Source of the DNA: Candidatus Latescibacterota bacterium
GTDB taxonomy: Bacteria; JAAXHH01
Direction of reading: 5' to 3'
Length of the DNA stretch: 64,000 nt
NCBI GenBank assembly: GCA_022821085.1
Contig: JAJEEG010000006.1
Span: 1,323,330-1,387,329 of the forward strand
Part shown: positions 51,343 to 59,634 of the stretch, in pieces
How positions within the stretch are numbered: position 1 is the stretch's first letter
Layout: every line of letters begins with the position of its first letter
Notes under the pieces: generated by a model
What the model was told of the DNA's origin: nothing
Seen by the model: the letters and a program-made list of their open reading frames with translations, nothing else
The model's database searches: none
Translations under genes and position numbers: made by a program

Positions 51343-53655
51343 CTAAGCTTTTCTCCGATCCATGATTCTGCTGGTCCAACTGGTCCGTCCGGTCCGTCCG
51401 GTTCGCCCGGTCCGTCCGGATCGCCCGGATCGCCCGGATCGCGATCCCGACAGCCAGTATTCTGCCAATATGAGCGCCATCGCGAAGACGATCAAAGACT
51501 TCCAGATCTCATACCCGCCCGCGGCGCCGAAAGTCCCGCCGCGGGGGACGTCCGGTGCGTCCGCCGGGTCCATGAGCACGACATCCGCCCCGGTACCAAA
51601 CATCGCGGCCGCCTCTGCCGGCGTAAACCGGGCCAGGTCCGATTCCCGCGTATCCGGGTTTACCGCGAAGGCCTGCACGACGGCGTCACCGTCCCATAAA
51701 GCATATACGCCGGGCTGTTTCGTGTCCGGAACTTCCACCGTAATCCCGTGGCGTCCGGTCCGGGCATTGACCGTCTCGGTATGTCCCGAGGGGTACTCGA
51801 TGTAGAGACCGGCGTCTGCCCGTAAATCGGTCATGGGCCTTACGACGGGTTTTCCCGCCAGGTGGCCTCCTTCGGCAACCGTCACCGACGGATGCAGGTA
51901 CCGTACGCTTCGATGCATGAACGGTACGAACGCGCTGCGCAACGCCAGGTCGCTCCAGCCGGTGTTCAGGTCGGAAGCGACCAGCAGCGCGCGGCCGCTG
52001 CCGGACCGTCCTTCGACGACCGCCGGCGTTCCGTCCATGAACCGCGCGATGACCCGTGCGCCGAGGCCCGCGTCAATAGCGTAGGACGCGTAGAACCTGG
52101 CCTCGCCGGTGGACAGGGATTCGGCGTATCGGCCGTCGAACCGAAACACGGGATGCTCGAAGTCGACCTGGTCCATCCGGTGAAAGGAGGTCTTGCTGCC
52201 GGGCGTTCCCCTTCGTTCCTTGATCGAGCAGCCGAAGACGTTGGTGAAGAAACCGTTCCCGTAAACGGCCGGATCCAGTCCTTCGCCGAGAAAGGCCAGC
52301 ACGCCGCCCCCGGAGGAAACGTAACGCTCCAGGCTGGATAGCCGCGCCGCCGTCAATTCCACGCCGCCGTCCACGATCAGCACGCCCGAATCGTACAGAT
52401 CGCTGTTCAACACGTCGGCGGATGCAGTCTGCACGTCCACGGGCGTGACCAAACCGCCCGAAGGCTTCAATACCTGTTCGATGAAGTATGTGGATTCGCT
52501 CTGTCCGACGGCGGTAACCCCGAAAGCCTCCGGAACCTCAAGGATGAAATACCGCCGGTTGTCAGCCGTGACATCATCCTCGTCCAGTTCCACGTAACCG
52601 GAATACCTGCCCGGCGTGTCGATGACGACATTGAACTGCACGGAACCGGCTGCGCCCGCTTCGGCCGTCACCTGGCGGCTGTCCCGATCCAGGCCGTTTA
52701 TGACGAGCCGGACTTCCCTGGTCCGCCTGGTCCGCCTGGTTGGTGCGGCCTGCGCGGCCTGCGCGGCCTGCGCGGTCTGCCCGGCCTGCGCGGTCTGCTC
52801 AGTCGGCCCAGCTTGCACGGTCCGGCTTAAGCCCGCCGCAACGCCGTTCCGGTAGGTGAAGGTCGCGACAAACCGCTCCGGTTGATTGCGGATCAACAGA
52901 CCCTCGCTGACGGAGACCTCGTCGATGCTGGCGTTGTCCACGCTCCCCGCCTCGAAGGGATAGAGGTAGATCGGCACACGCGATTCCGAAGAGGTCTCCG
53001 ATTCGGATATGGTAACCATTTCGGCCAGGTTTTCCCAGTCGCTTCGCTGTAGATCCGACAGCAGATAGATGCTCTTGTGCGCCGATACGATGCCGGACAG
53101 TTTCCGGCGCGCGAGACGGAGGGCGCCGGCGATGTCCCCCGAACTTTCGGAAACTTCCGCTTCCGCCAGGCGCGCCGAGAGCGCTGCGGTCCGGTCCGTG
53201 GGTACGGGCGGGACGGCCTCGGGTGGCGCGGCCGTCAGAACGATCAGTCCTTCGTCGCCCTGCTGCATCGCATCCACGATCCGTTCGGCCTCGGTCCGGG
53301 CGGCATTGAACGGTGTGTCCCCGTAGCGTCCGGCGCCCATGCTGTATGAATTGTCCAGTACGATGGCGAAGACCGACCGCTGTTCGACGCTGCTGCCCAG
53401 CAAGGCGCCCGCCAGGCCTTCGATAACCGGCCGGGCGAAAGCCAGCACCAGGAGCAGGATGATGAGCACCCGCAGCAGAAGCAACAGGAGTTCCCGGAGC
53501 CTCAGGGCCCGGGACCGTTGCATATGGTGATCCCTGATGAAAATGACGGAGCTGAAATCGACGGTGGAGACTCGCTGGCGGTGAAACAGGTGTATGATGA
53601 TCGGTACGGCGACCGCAACGAGCCCAACCAGCATCAACACGTTCAGAAAGGTCAT
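51343..53655 (-). CDS. BatA-type membrane protein with vWA domain
   Basis: A 770-residue membrane protein. It opens with the BatA/aerotolerance N-terminal domain (FLNVLMLVGLVAVAVPIIIH, then a second helix LLLLLLRVLIILLLVLAFARP). A von Willebrand A domain follows with the MIDAS motif DNSYSMG. The middle has beta-rich modules and a glutamine-amidotransferase-like region. The C-terminus has a transmembrane helix and a repeated Ser-Gly-Arg/Thr-Gly-Arg tail. About residue 290 there is a Gln-Thr-Ala-rich insert. Both low-complexity segments come from short tandem DNA repeats. The role of Bat proteins is unclear; envelope integrity or metal-dependent binding is likely. Confidence 0.82.
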   Translation of the reverse strand: MTFLNVLMLVGLVAVAVPIIIHLFHRQRVSTVDFSSVIFIRDHHMQRSRALRLRELLLLLLRVLIILLLVLAFARPVIEGLAGALLGSSVEQRSVFAIVLDNSYSMGAGRYGDTPFNAARTEAERIVDAMQQGDEGLIVLTAAPPEAVPPVPTDRTAALSARLAEAEVSESSGDIAGALRLARRKLSGIVSAHKSIYLLSDLQRSDWENLAEMVTISESETSSESRVPIYLYPFEAGSVDNASIDEVSVSEGLLIRNQPERFVATFTYRNGVAAGLSRTVQAGPTEQTAQAGQTAQAAQAAQAAPTRRTRRTREVRLVINGLDRDSRQVTAEAGAAGSVQFNVVIDTPGRYSGYVELDEDDVTADNRRYFILEVPEAFGVTAVGQSESTYFIEQVLKPSGGLVTPVDVQTASADVLNSDLYDSGVLIVDGGVELTAARLSSLERYVSSGGGVLAFLGEGLDPAVYGNGFFTNVFGCSIKERRGTPGSKTSFHRMDQVDFEHPVFRFDGRYAESLSTGEARFYASYAIDAGLGARVIARFMDGTPAVVEGRSGSGRALLVASDLNTGWSDLALRSAFVPFMHRSVRYLHPSVTVAEGGHLAGKPVVRPMTDLRADAGLYIEYPSGHTETVNARTGRHGITVEVPDTKQPGVYALWDGDAVVQAFAVNPDTRESDLARFTPAEAAAMFGTGADVVLMDPADAPDVPRGGTFGAAGGYEIWKSLIVFAMALILAEYWLSGSRSGRSGRSGRTGRTGRTGRTSWTSRIMDRRKA
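51371..51442 (-). repeat. 9-base tandem array at the end of the BatA-type gene
   Basis: About eight in-frame 9-base units of the types GTCCGTCCG, TTCGCCCGG and ATCGCCCGG (plus strand). They code for the C-terminal Ser/Thr-Gly-Arg repeats. Confidence 0.8.
52727..52805 (-). repeat. 9-base tandem array inside the BatA-type gene
   Basis: In-frame units of the types GTCCGCCTG and GCCTGCGCG / GTCTGCCCG (plus strand). They code for an Ala-Gln/Thr-Arg-rich loop between two beta modules. Confidence 0.78.
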
Positions 53656-53869
53656 TCTGCTTCCTCCACGGCGGTCCGTTAATATACCTTTGGCGCCGGC
53701 GCCCGTAAAGCGATATCAGTGGGCGATCGGCGTTCTCCAAACGGGGAAACGCCGGCGCCGTATGGAGGGTGCCGAAGGTCGAATCGCCCTGGCGTTGCGG
53801 CCCCTTGTGCGGGCACGCGTACCGGTCTGTCGGGGGCCGATATGGCGGAGTGCCGAGGGCCGATTTTCC

Positions 53870-53898
53870 TTGACATGGCGGTCGGTTACGGGTATCGT
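53870..53898 (+). promoter_or_regulatory. Sigma-70-type promoter for carA
   Basis: TTGACA (53870-53875), 17 bases, TATCGT (53893-53898), 4/6 at -10. It gives a short leader of about 42 bases before ATG 53948. Confidence 0.58.
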
Positions 53899-53947
53899 TA
53901 TCCCAATATCCGGTCTAACCCGCTGGTAACCCCCTTAAGGAGCGTTT

Positions 53948-55084
53948 ATGGAGGCATGGCTGGCCCTGGAAGACGGCACAGTCTATGAAGGCGAATCCTT
54001 TGGCGCTACCGGGAAAAAGGTGGGAGAAGTCGTTTTCAACACCAGCATGATCGGATACCAGGAGGTATTGACCGACCCATCGTATAAAGGTCAGATCGTC
54101 ACCATGACCTACCCGTTGATCGGGAATTACGGCGTGAATCCCGGCGACCTGGAATCGCTCCACCCCCATGTGGAAGGATTCGTGGTCCGGGAGTACCAGC
54201 GGAATCCGAGCAATTGGCGCTCGACCGGCAGTCTGGACCGCTTCCTGGACGACCATGGTGTCGTAGGCATTTCCGGAATCGATACCCGGGCACTTACCCG
54301 CAGGCTGCGCGTCGACGGGGTCATGCGCGGCGTGATAAGTTCCGGCGCGGCGGACCCTGACACACTCGTAGAACAGGCCAGGGCCGTGCCCAGAATGTTG
54401 GGCCAGGACCTGGTCCGCGAAGTGACCACGGACCGGCCGTACCGGTGGGAGGGAGAACGCCGTATCTACGTGGATCCTCCCGACGACGATCCGGAAGGGA
54501 TCTGGGACGGTTTCGACGAACCCGGTACTTATCGGGTCGTCGTCATGGATTACGGCGTAAAGCACAATATCCTGAGGAACCTGGCGCGCCGGGGCTGCCA
54601 GGTACTCGTCCTGCCGGCGGACTACACGGCCGAGCAGGTGCTGAGGCTGAACCCCGACGGCATCATGTTGTCCAACGGGCCCGGCGATCCGGGCGCCGTG
54701 CAATACGCCATTGAAGAGTTGAAAGTCCTGATCGAGCGGAAGCCCATATTCGGCATCTGCATCGGTCACCAGTTACTGGGCATGGCGCTGGGCGGAGAAC
54801 GGTTCAAACTCAAGTTCGGCCACCGGGGCGCCAATCAGCCCGTGCGGCAGAACGAATCGGGCCGGGTGGAAATCACCGCCCAGAACCACGGCTTCGCCAT
54901 CGACGCCGACACCCTCGACGAGTCCGAGGTGGAATTGACCCATATCAACCTGAATGACCGGACGCTGGAAGGACTCAGGCACCGGCGGTATCCGGTTTTC
55001 TCGGTACAGTATCACCCCGAAGCGTCACCGGGACCGCACGACGCCGATTACCTGTTCGACCGATTCATCGCATCCATGCAGTAG
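53948..55084 (+). CDS. carA: Carbamoyl-phosphate synthase small subunit
   Basis: A 378-residue glutaminase subunit that supplies ammonia to CarB for carbamoyl phosphate, used in arginine and pyrimidine synthesis. The N-terminus LALEDGTVYEGESFGATG and GEVVFNTSMIGYQEVLTDPS are diagnostic. The class I amidotransferase triad is Cys271 (FGICIGHQLLG) with His and Glu in VQYHPEASPGP. AAGGAG precedes the ATG. carB is not adjacent; a radical SAM gene follows 45 bases later. Confidence 0.96.
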   Translation: MEAWLALEDGTVYEGESFGATGKKVGEVVFNTSMIGYQEVLTDPSYKGQIVTMTYPLIGNYGVNPGDLESLHPHVEGFVVREYQRNPSNWRSTGSLDRFLDDHGVVGISGIDTRALTRRLRVDGVMRGVISSGAADPDTLVEQARAVPRMLGQDLVREVTTDRPYRWEGERRIYVDPPDDDPEGIWDGFDEPGTYRVVVMDYGVKHNILRNLARRGCQVLVLPADYTAEQVLRLNPDGIMLSNGPGDPGAVQYAIEELKVLIERKPIFGICIGHQLLGMALGGERFKLKFGHRGANQPVRQNESGRVEITAQNHGFAIDADTLDESEVELTHINLNDRTLEGLRHRRYPVFSVQYHPEASPGPHDADYLFDRFIASMQ

Positions 55085-55129
55085 ACCCGCCGACGGTGCT
55101 GTTCCGGACGGTTTCTACAGGAGCAAGCA

Positions 55130-56917
55130 ATGCGTAAAAGTATCAAGCACATCCTCTTTCTCGAACCGAAATCCTCCCACCTCCACGTGTATTCGGACGC
55201 GTACATCCCGCGCATCGGCTGTCTCGTGCTCGCGACGATCATGCGGGACCTGGGTTACGGCGTCAGAGTGATGCTGGAAGAGGTGGAGGACATCAATACC
55301 AACGAGTTCGGGGAAGCCGACCTGATCTGCATCTCCTCCCTGACGTCCACGGCGCCCGGGTCGTACCAGTACGCCGATTTCATCCGGAACGTCTATCCCG
55401 AGAAGACGATCGTGATGGGCGGGACGCATCCGACCTTCGTGCCCGACGAGGCTCTTCAGCACTGCGACTTCGTCGTGCGCGGCGAGGGGGAGGAAGCCCT
55501 GGTCGAACTGGTCCGGTGCCTGGAGTCCGGCGCCGACTACCGCGGCATCGCCAACCTGTCCTGGATAGAGGAAGGTCGGCCGGTCCACAACCCGGAGCGG
55601 CCCAAGGCGGAAGATCTCGACGTGCTGCCCATACCGGACTTCAGCCTGGTGCCATCCGGCAGGCTGGACATCATGTCGATACAGACGCAGCGGGGCTGTC
55701 CATGGGACTGCAGTTTCTGCACGGTGACCAAGTTGAACGGGCATAAGCTGCGCGGCCATTCCGTCGAGCGCGTGCTCGATATGCTGGAAGCCTATACGAA
55801 GATGCCCAATTTCAGCTATCTCTTCTTCGCCGACGACATCTTCAACGTGCCGGTGGACCGCACCATGGCCATTATGCAGGGGATGATCGACCGGAAGCTG
55901 ATCATCCCGTGGGCGGCGCAGATGCGCCACGAGATCTCGAAGCAGCCGGAGCTGATGAAGAAAATGCGCGAGGCGGGATGCGACCGCGTGATGGTCGGTT
56001 TCGAGTCCATCGACGAGACCGCCCTTGAGCTGTATGGCAAGAAAGAGACCGCTCACGACGTGGAAGTCGCGATAGACGCGATCCACGGTCACGGCATCGA
56101 TCTCCACGCAATGTTCATCGCCGGCGCCGATTCGGATCATCCGGAGACCATCAAGACCCAGTTCGAGTTCGCCAAGAAGAAGGACCTGGCGACTTCGCAG
56201 TGCATGATCCTGACCTACCTGCCCGGTTCCGAAGACACCATCCGCTACGATCTGCAGGGCGGGGAGTACCTGAGCCACGACTGGAGCCATTACGACGGCC
56301 ACCACGCCAACCATCCCGTACCGAACATGACCCGTTACGAACTGGTCAACACGGTGATGGAAGGCATGAAGGGCATGTACGCGCCGCACCGTATCGCGTA
56401 CAAGCTCGCCAGCGCCGCGTTCAACGCACTCCGGTTCAACAAGCGGGAAGCCACGCGGCAACTGCGCAACGGCCTGCTGCGCCTGAACGGCTACTCCATC
56501 CTCCAGCGGTGGTTCAAGGAGCACAAGGAGTACCTGTCCGATCTGCGCGCCGAGAACGTGTCCCTGTCGCCGGACCGCTACAAGCGCGTGCTGCTGGCCG
56601 TCTCCAACGTGGACGTAAGCCGGGTGCTCCGCAAGTTCCTGGACGAGATGAATATCCGCGTGGAAGAGTTCAGCGAGGAGAAGATCTCCGCGCTCAAGGA
56701 CTCCGACCTGGTCGTCATGGCCGGCGAGATGGTGGACGACGTGAGAGCCCGGGTCCAGAACCTGCACATCTTCCCCGTGCACGACAAGAACACGCGGATG
56801 GACCGTACCCTGACCCAACTCGGCATTCTCTTCACCGAGAACGTGGACAAGGTGCGCGAGGCCATCGCCGCGGTGCACTTCCAGCCCGCGGAGGGGAAGG
56901 CGGCGACGGCAGGTTAA
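55130..56917 (+). CDS. B12-binding-domain radical SAM enzyme
   Basis: A 595-residue protein. Residues 1-150 are a B12-binding-like domain (LVLATIMRDLGYGV, MGGTHPTFVPDEAL). The radical SAM cluster Cys190, Cys194 and Cys197 is in RGCPWDCSFCTV, followed by FFADDIFNV and a typical SAM barrel to about 370. Residues 370-590 are a C-terminal extension with ARAENVSLSPD-type helices of unknown role. It opens SIKHILFLEPKSSHLHVYSD. Such proteins do methylations or C-C bond rearrangements on lipids and natural products. AGGAG precedes the ATG. The target is unknown. Confidence 0.9.
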   Translation: MRKSIKHILFLEPKSSHLHVYSDAYIPRIGCLVLATIMRDLGYGVRVMLEEVEDINTNEFGEADLICISSLTSTAPGSYQYADFIRNVYPEKTIVMGGTHPTFVPDEALQHCDFVVRGEGEEALVELVRCLESGADYRGIANLSWIEEGRPVHNPERPKAEDLDVLPIPDFSLVPSGRLDIMSIQTQRGCPWDCSFCTVTKLNGHKLRGHSVERVLDMLEAYTKMPNFSYLFFADDIFNVPVDRTMAIMQGMIDRKLIIPWAAQMRHEISKQPELMKKMREAGCDRVMVGFESIDETALELYGKKETAHDVEVAIDAIHGHGIDLHAMFIAGADSDHPETIKTQFEFAKKKDLATSQCMILTYLPGSEDTIRYDLQGGEYLSHDWSHYDGHHANHPVPNMTRYELVNTVMEGMKGMYAPHRIAYKLASAAFNALRFNKREATRQLRNGLLRLNGYSILQRWFKEHKEYLSDLRAENVSLSPDRYKRVLLAVSNVDVSRVLRKFLDEMNIRVEEFSEEKISALKDSDLVVMAGEMVDDVRARVQNLHIFPVHDKNTRMDRTLTQLGILFTENVDKVREAIAAVHFQPAEGKAATAG

Positions 56918-56924
56918 AGGGTCG

Positions 56925-56960
56925 AGCAGGATAGAGGGACAGGGCAGGATAGAGGGACAG
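56925..56960. repeat. 18-base duplication after the radical SAM gene
   Basis: Two almost identical 18-base units (56925 and 56943; core GCAGGATAGAGGGACAG) just after the stop codon. Confidence 0.85.
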
Positions 56961-57060
56961 GGCGGACCGAACGGGGTCGTTCCGGTCTCGGCCGTCTCGC
57001 GGGTCTCCAAGTCTCGACAATCGCGTTGCAGAAATCGTTTTCGAGTCTAGTCGCATGGGT

Positions 57061-57100
57061 GAACCGGGCAGTTGGTCTCAGCTGCCCGGTTCGTTTTTTT
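57061..57100 (+). terminator. Rho-independent terminator
   Basis: A perfect 11-base stem (GAACCGGGCAG at 57061-57071 with CTGCCCGGTTC at 57082-57092), a 10-base loop, then seven T from 57094. It ends the carA/radical SAM transcript. Confidence 0.9.
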
Positions 57101-57150
57101 CAGGGTAAACCCAGGATGCCGAATCCAAGGATACGGAGGACAGACCCGCA

Positions 57151-57435
57151 ATGGCTGCGTACATCACCGTGGAATACGTCGTAACGGACTACACAGCCTT
57201 CTCTGAGTTCAGCACACGGACCACGGCGGCCGTGGAGGCGCATGGGGGCAGGTATCTCGTGGACTGCGAAGTGGAAGTGCTGGATGGAGACTGGTCGTCG
57301 GAACGAATGGTCATCGTGGAATTCGAGGACGGCGACGCGGCGAGGGCCTGGTTGGATTCTCCGGCGTACCGCGAACTGAGGGTGCTTCGTCAGAAGGCAG
57401 CTAAGGCCAGCGTGGTCTTTGCTGAAGGAGTTTGA
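57151..57435 (+). CDS. DUF1330 family protein
   Basis: A 94-residue ferredoxin-like alpha/beta barrel protein of the DUF1330 family. It opens AAYITVEYVVTDYTAFSEF, has the HGGRYLVD strand and the motif VIVEFEDGDAARAWLDSPAY, all usual. Function unknown; it may be a small-molecule-binding dimer. GGAGG lies about 10 bases before ATG. It lies just after the terminator, so it has its own, unidentified promoter. Confidence 0.88.
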   Translation: MAAYITVEYVVTDYTAFSEFSTRTTAAVEAHGGRYLVDCEVEVLDGDWSSERMVIVEFEDGDAARAWLDSPAYRELRVLRQKAAKASVVFAEGV

Positions 57436-57591
57436 GCGGGGGGTGGGAGTCCATGCCGAAGAGTTCGTCACGATATGGCCTTCCTGGCATTGTAGTAGGA
57501 ATACCCCGTTAATACGTACCTCCGTACATATCCAGGCTACGTAAATAGGAAAACTGTACCCGGTGGGGTGCAATGCGCCAACGCGGTTTGG

Positions 57592-59091
57592 TTATCTTAG
57601 CAGCATGAAAGTCGAAAGCGGCATTGTCACAATGCGCGGATCATCAACGGTCGCGGAATCATCTTGGGTGATTAACAAGCCAAAGGCTGCGTTGTTAACT
57701 GATTTCTCGAGGAACGAACGGATTCCCAGCGTATCTCCCAGCGCGTCTATCCGACGCTGATACTTGATTTCCACTGGAATGCGCTGGGTGCCGACCGTCA
57801 GAACAAAATCCACTTCACGGTCTGTACCCCGTTCTGGAAAGTGGGCAATATCAAGGCCATGAATGGTCGAGGCAACTGCACCGAAGACGCTCTCTGCAAG
57901 ATGGCCTGCTAGTGTGGTAAGTTCGGGAGATTCCGCCAGAGCGTCGGGTGTAAGGGGGATCTGTTCCTGGAGCCAACTGGCACGCAAACCGTGGTCGACA
58001 AGACAGAGCTTAGGGCTCCCTCGCTTCCTTTTAAGCCGTATCTCAAGGGGTCGAATCAGTCGTACGAGAAGCGTGTCATCAAGGAACTTCAGGTATGCCA
58101 GTACTCGCTGGATTCCGATGTTTGCGCTTAGTGATTGCCGAACTTCATCGGCAAGTGTCGATATCGTGGGCGTTTGCCCTGCATATCTGCAGACAAGGCG
58201 GAACAGTTCCTCCAGCAATAACGGATCCCTCCGTCTTCCACGGGAGCCTATCCGAAGATCGTGTTGTATAACCCGTTTGATGACCGTTTCATTTAGCTGA
58301 TCTGCAAGCAAAGCCCATTCCGCCTTTTCTTCCTTGTGAACCAGTGGATAGCCCCCACGCTCTGAGAAGTGACAAAAGGCTTGATCCCTGAAGTGCTCAT
58401 GTGTCTTGCCGTGGACACGGAGTTCTTGCCAGAATTCCTTGTCAATCAGGACTTGAAGGCCGTTGTCGCCAAAAAACGGATCCTGTGTGTCCAATCCGCG
58501 CAGTGCGCCGATCTCGGTCAGTGAAAGTACCCCCGCTTCAATCGTACTAATCCGTCCCGCCAGACTATCTCTGCCCATTTCGATCCGCAAGGCAGAACTG
58601 CCTGTGACTACGACTTTGACCGAGGCGTTGTCCACAAGAGACTTGAGCTGGGCGTGCCAGTTGTCGACGTTTTGAACCTCGTCAAAGAAGAGGTATGCCT
58701 TCTGGCTGTCTCGTGCCAAGTCGTTAAATCGATCCGGCGCGATTTCTCGTTCAAACCAATTCGTGATAGAGAGAATCGGGTCGGTTATTTTTTTCAACGA
58801 GGCTAGTTCATCGAATTGGACCCGGAGAATACTCTTGGCGGGCACTCCTTCTTTCAGTAAATCTTCGATGAACTGAAACTGCGCAGTCGTCTTTCCGACC
58901 TGCCGAGGACCGCGGACCACGACAATGGGAGCGATTTCCGCTTCCAAACGACGGCACATCTGCCCGACCAGCTGACGTCGCGTCTTCGGTTGGACGGGCA
59001 CTGAGCCACCTTCCCACCAAGGGTTCAGGCGACGCAGATCGGCCGTCAACTGCGGGGGAAGCCCAAAATCGACAAACAGAGGTTTCTGCAC
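57592..59091 (-). CDS. P-loop ATPase with C-terminal PD-(D/E)XK-like domain (DUF4143 type)
   Basis: A 499-residue AAA-like ATPase. Walker A is GPRQVGKTT (61-69), Walker B LFFDEVQNV (134-142), and the sensor region VVTGSSA (161-167). The C-terminus, about residues 425-480, has the DUF4143/DUF234 nuclease-like motif with REVDFVLTVG and VEIKYQRR (Asp...Glu-x-Lys). GTG start. The gene follows a HigA-like antitoxin gene after 15 bases, and is A/T-richer than the surroundings. This type of ATPase is of unknown function and is often mobile; a defence or toxin-regulation role is possible. Confidence 0.82.
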   Translation of the reverse strand: MQKPLFVDFGLPPQLTADLRRLNPWWEGGSVPVQPKTRRQLVGQMCRRLEAEIAPIVVVRGPRQVGKTTAQFQFIEDLLKEGVPAKSILRVQFDELASLKKITDPILSITNWFEREIAPDRFNDLARDSQKAYLFFDEVQNVDNWHAQLKSLVDNASVKVVVTGSSALRIEMGRDSLAGRISTIEAGVLSLTEIGALRGLDTQDPFFGDNGLQVLIDKEFWQELRVHGKTHEHFRDQAFCHFSERGGYPLVHKEEKAEWALLADQLNETVIKRVIQHDLRIGSRGRRRDPLLLEELFRLVCRYAGQTPTISTLADEVRQSLSANIGIQRVLAYLKFLDDTLLVRLIRPLEIRLKRKRGSPKLCLVDHGLRASWLQEQIPLTPDALAESPELTTLAGHLAESVFGAVASTIHGLDIAHFPERGTDREVDFVLTVGTQRIPVEIKYQRRIDALGDTLGIRSFLEKSVNNAAFGLLITQDDSATVDDPRIVTMPLSTFMLLR

Positions 59092-59106
59092 GTTCGTGAG
59101 ATCCTT

Positions 59107-59406
59107 CTATTCCTTCTTATCCAAAATGGCAGCGGGTTGTATCCCGTCTATCAAACGAAGTCTATCCTTGGCGAGCTTTCTGAAGTCGCAATCCACCTGG
59201 ACGCCTTGCCAGAACTGGTCAGACTGATTAAAGAAGGCGCCAAAGCGAATCGACATGGATGGCGTAATAGACCGACAGCCAAGGACAATCTCGTTAATTG
59301 CTCGTGGCGCAATCCCGATCGCACGCGCCATGGCGATCTGCGAAATGCCCATCGGCTTGAGGTACTCCTCAAGTAGGATCTCACCTGGGGTAATGGGAGC
59401 GTACAT
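59107..59406 (-). CDS. HigA-type XRE antitoxin
   Basis: A 99-residue DNA-binding protein. It opens [18 protein letters not shown], the HigA signature, and the helix-turn-helix is at about residues 18-45 ([20 protein letters not shown]). The C-terminal part ([19 protein letters not shown]) is the family dimer region. HigA usually neutralises an upstream HigB RNase; here the gene upstream (59416-59607) does not look like HigB, and the ATPase gene lies downstream. It may therefore be a solitary regulator of this cassette. Confidence 0.88.
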   Translation of the reverse strand: MYAPITPGEILLEEYLKPMGISQIAMARAIGIAPRAINEIVLGCRSITPSMSIRFGAFFNQSDQFWQGVQVDCDFRKLAKDRLRLIDGIQPAAILDKKE

Positions 59407-59415
59407 GGCTGTATC

Positions 59416-59607
59416 CTAGGTAGTTTCTGCAAGAAGTCTCTCGTTCACGAACCTCAATTGCATGGTTTCGAGATACCGTCGGATGGTTCTCGAGAAAACC
59501 GTCCAGCCGATCCCAGCTTCCAGGTATTCGATAAGGATGTGTGCCGTCTCACGAGTATTGGAAATCACCAGTGTCGTCCCTAGCACGTTCGTATTGTAAT
59601 CTACCAA
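59416..59607 (-). CDS. Small unrecognised ORF upstream of the HigA-like gene
   Basis: 63 codons, ending 9 bases before the HigA-like start. The protein has a hydrophobic-polar pattern (VLGTTLVISNTRETAHILIE) and ends in MQLRFVNERLLAETT. It has none of HigB's landmarks, such as an NQWRI-type strand. It occupies the toxin position by gene order. It may be a degraded toxin, a new small partner, or noncoding. Confidence that it is a gene is low. Confidence 0.4.
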   Translation of the reverse strand: MVDYNTNVLGTTLVISNTRETAHILIEYLEAGIGWTVFSRTIRRYLETMQLRFVNERLLAETT

Positions 59608-59634
59608 CCTTATCCTGCATCGACAAATCCTCTT

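Noticed and set aside
59416-59607. HigB toxin
   Set aside because: Length and position fit, but no HigB/RelE strand motif is visible in any frame; listed only as an unrecognised ORF.
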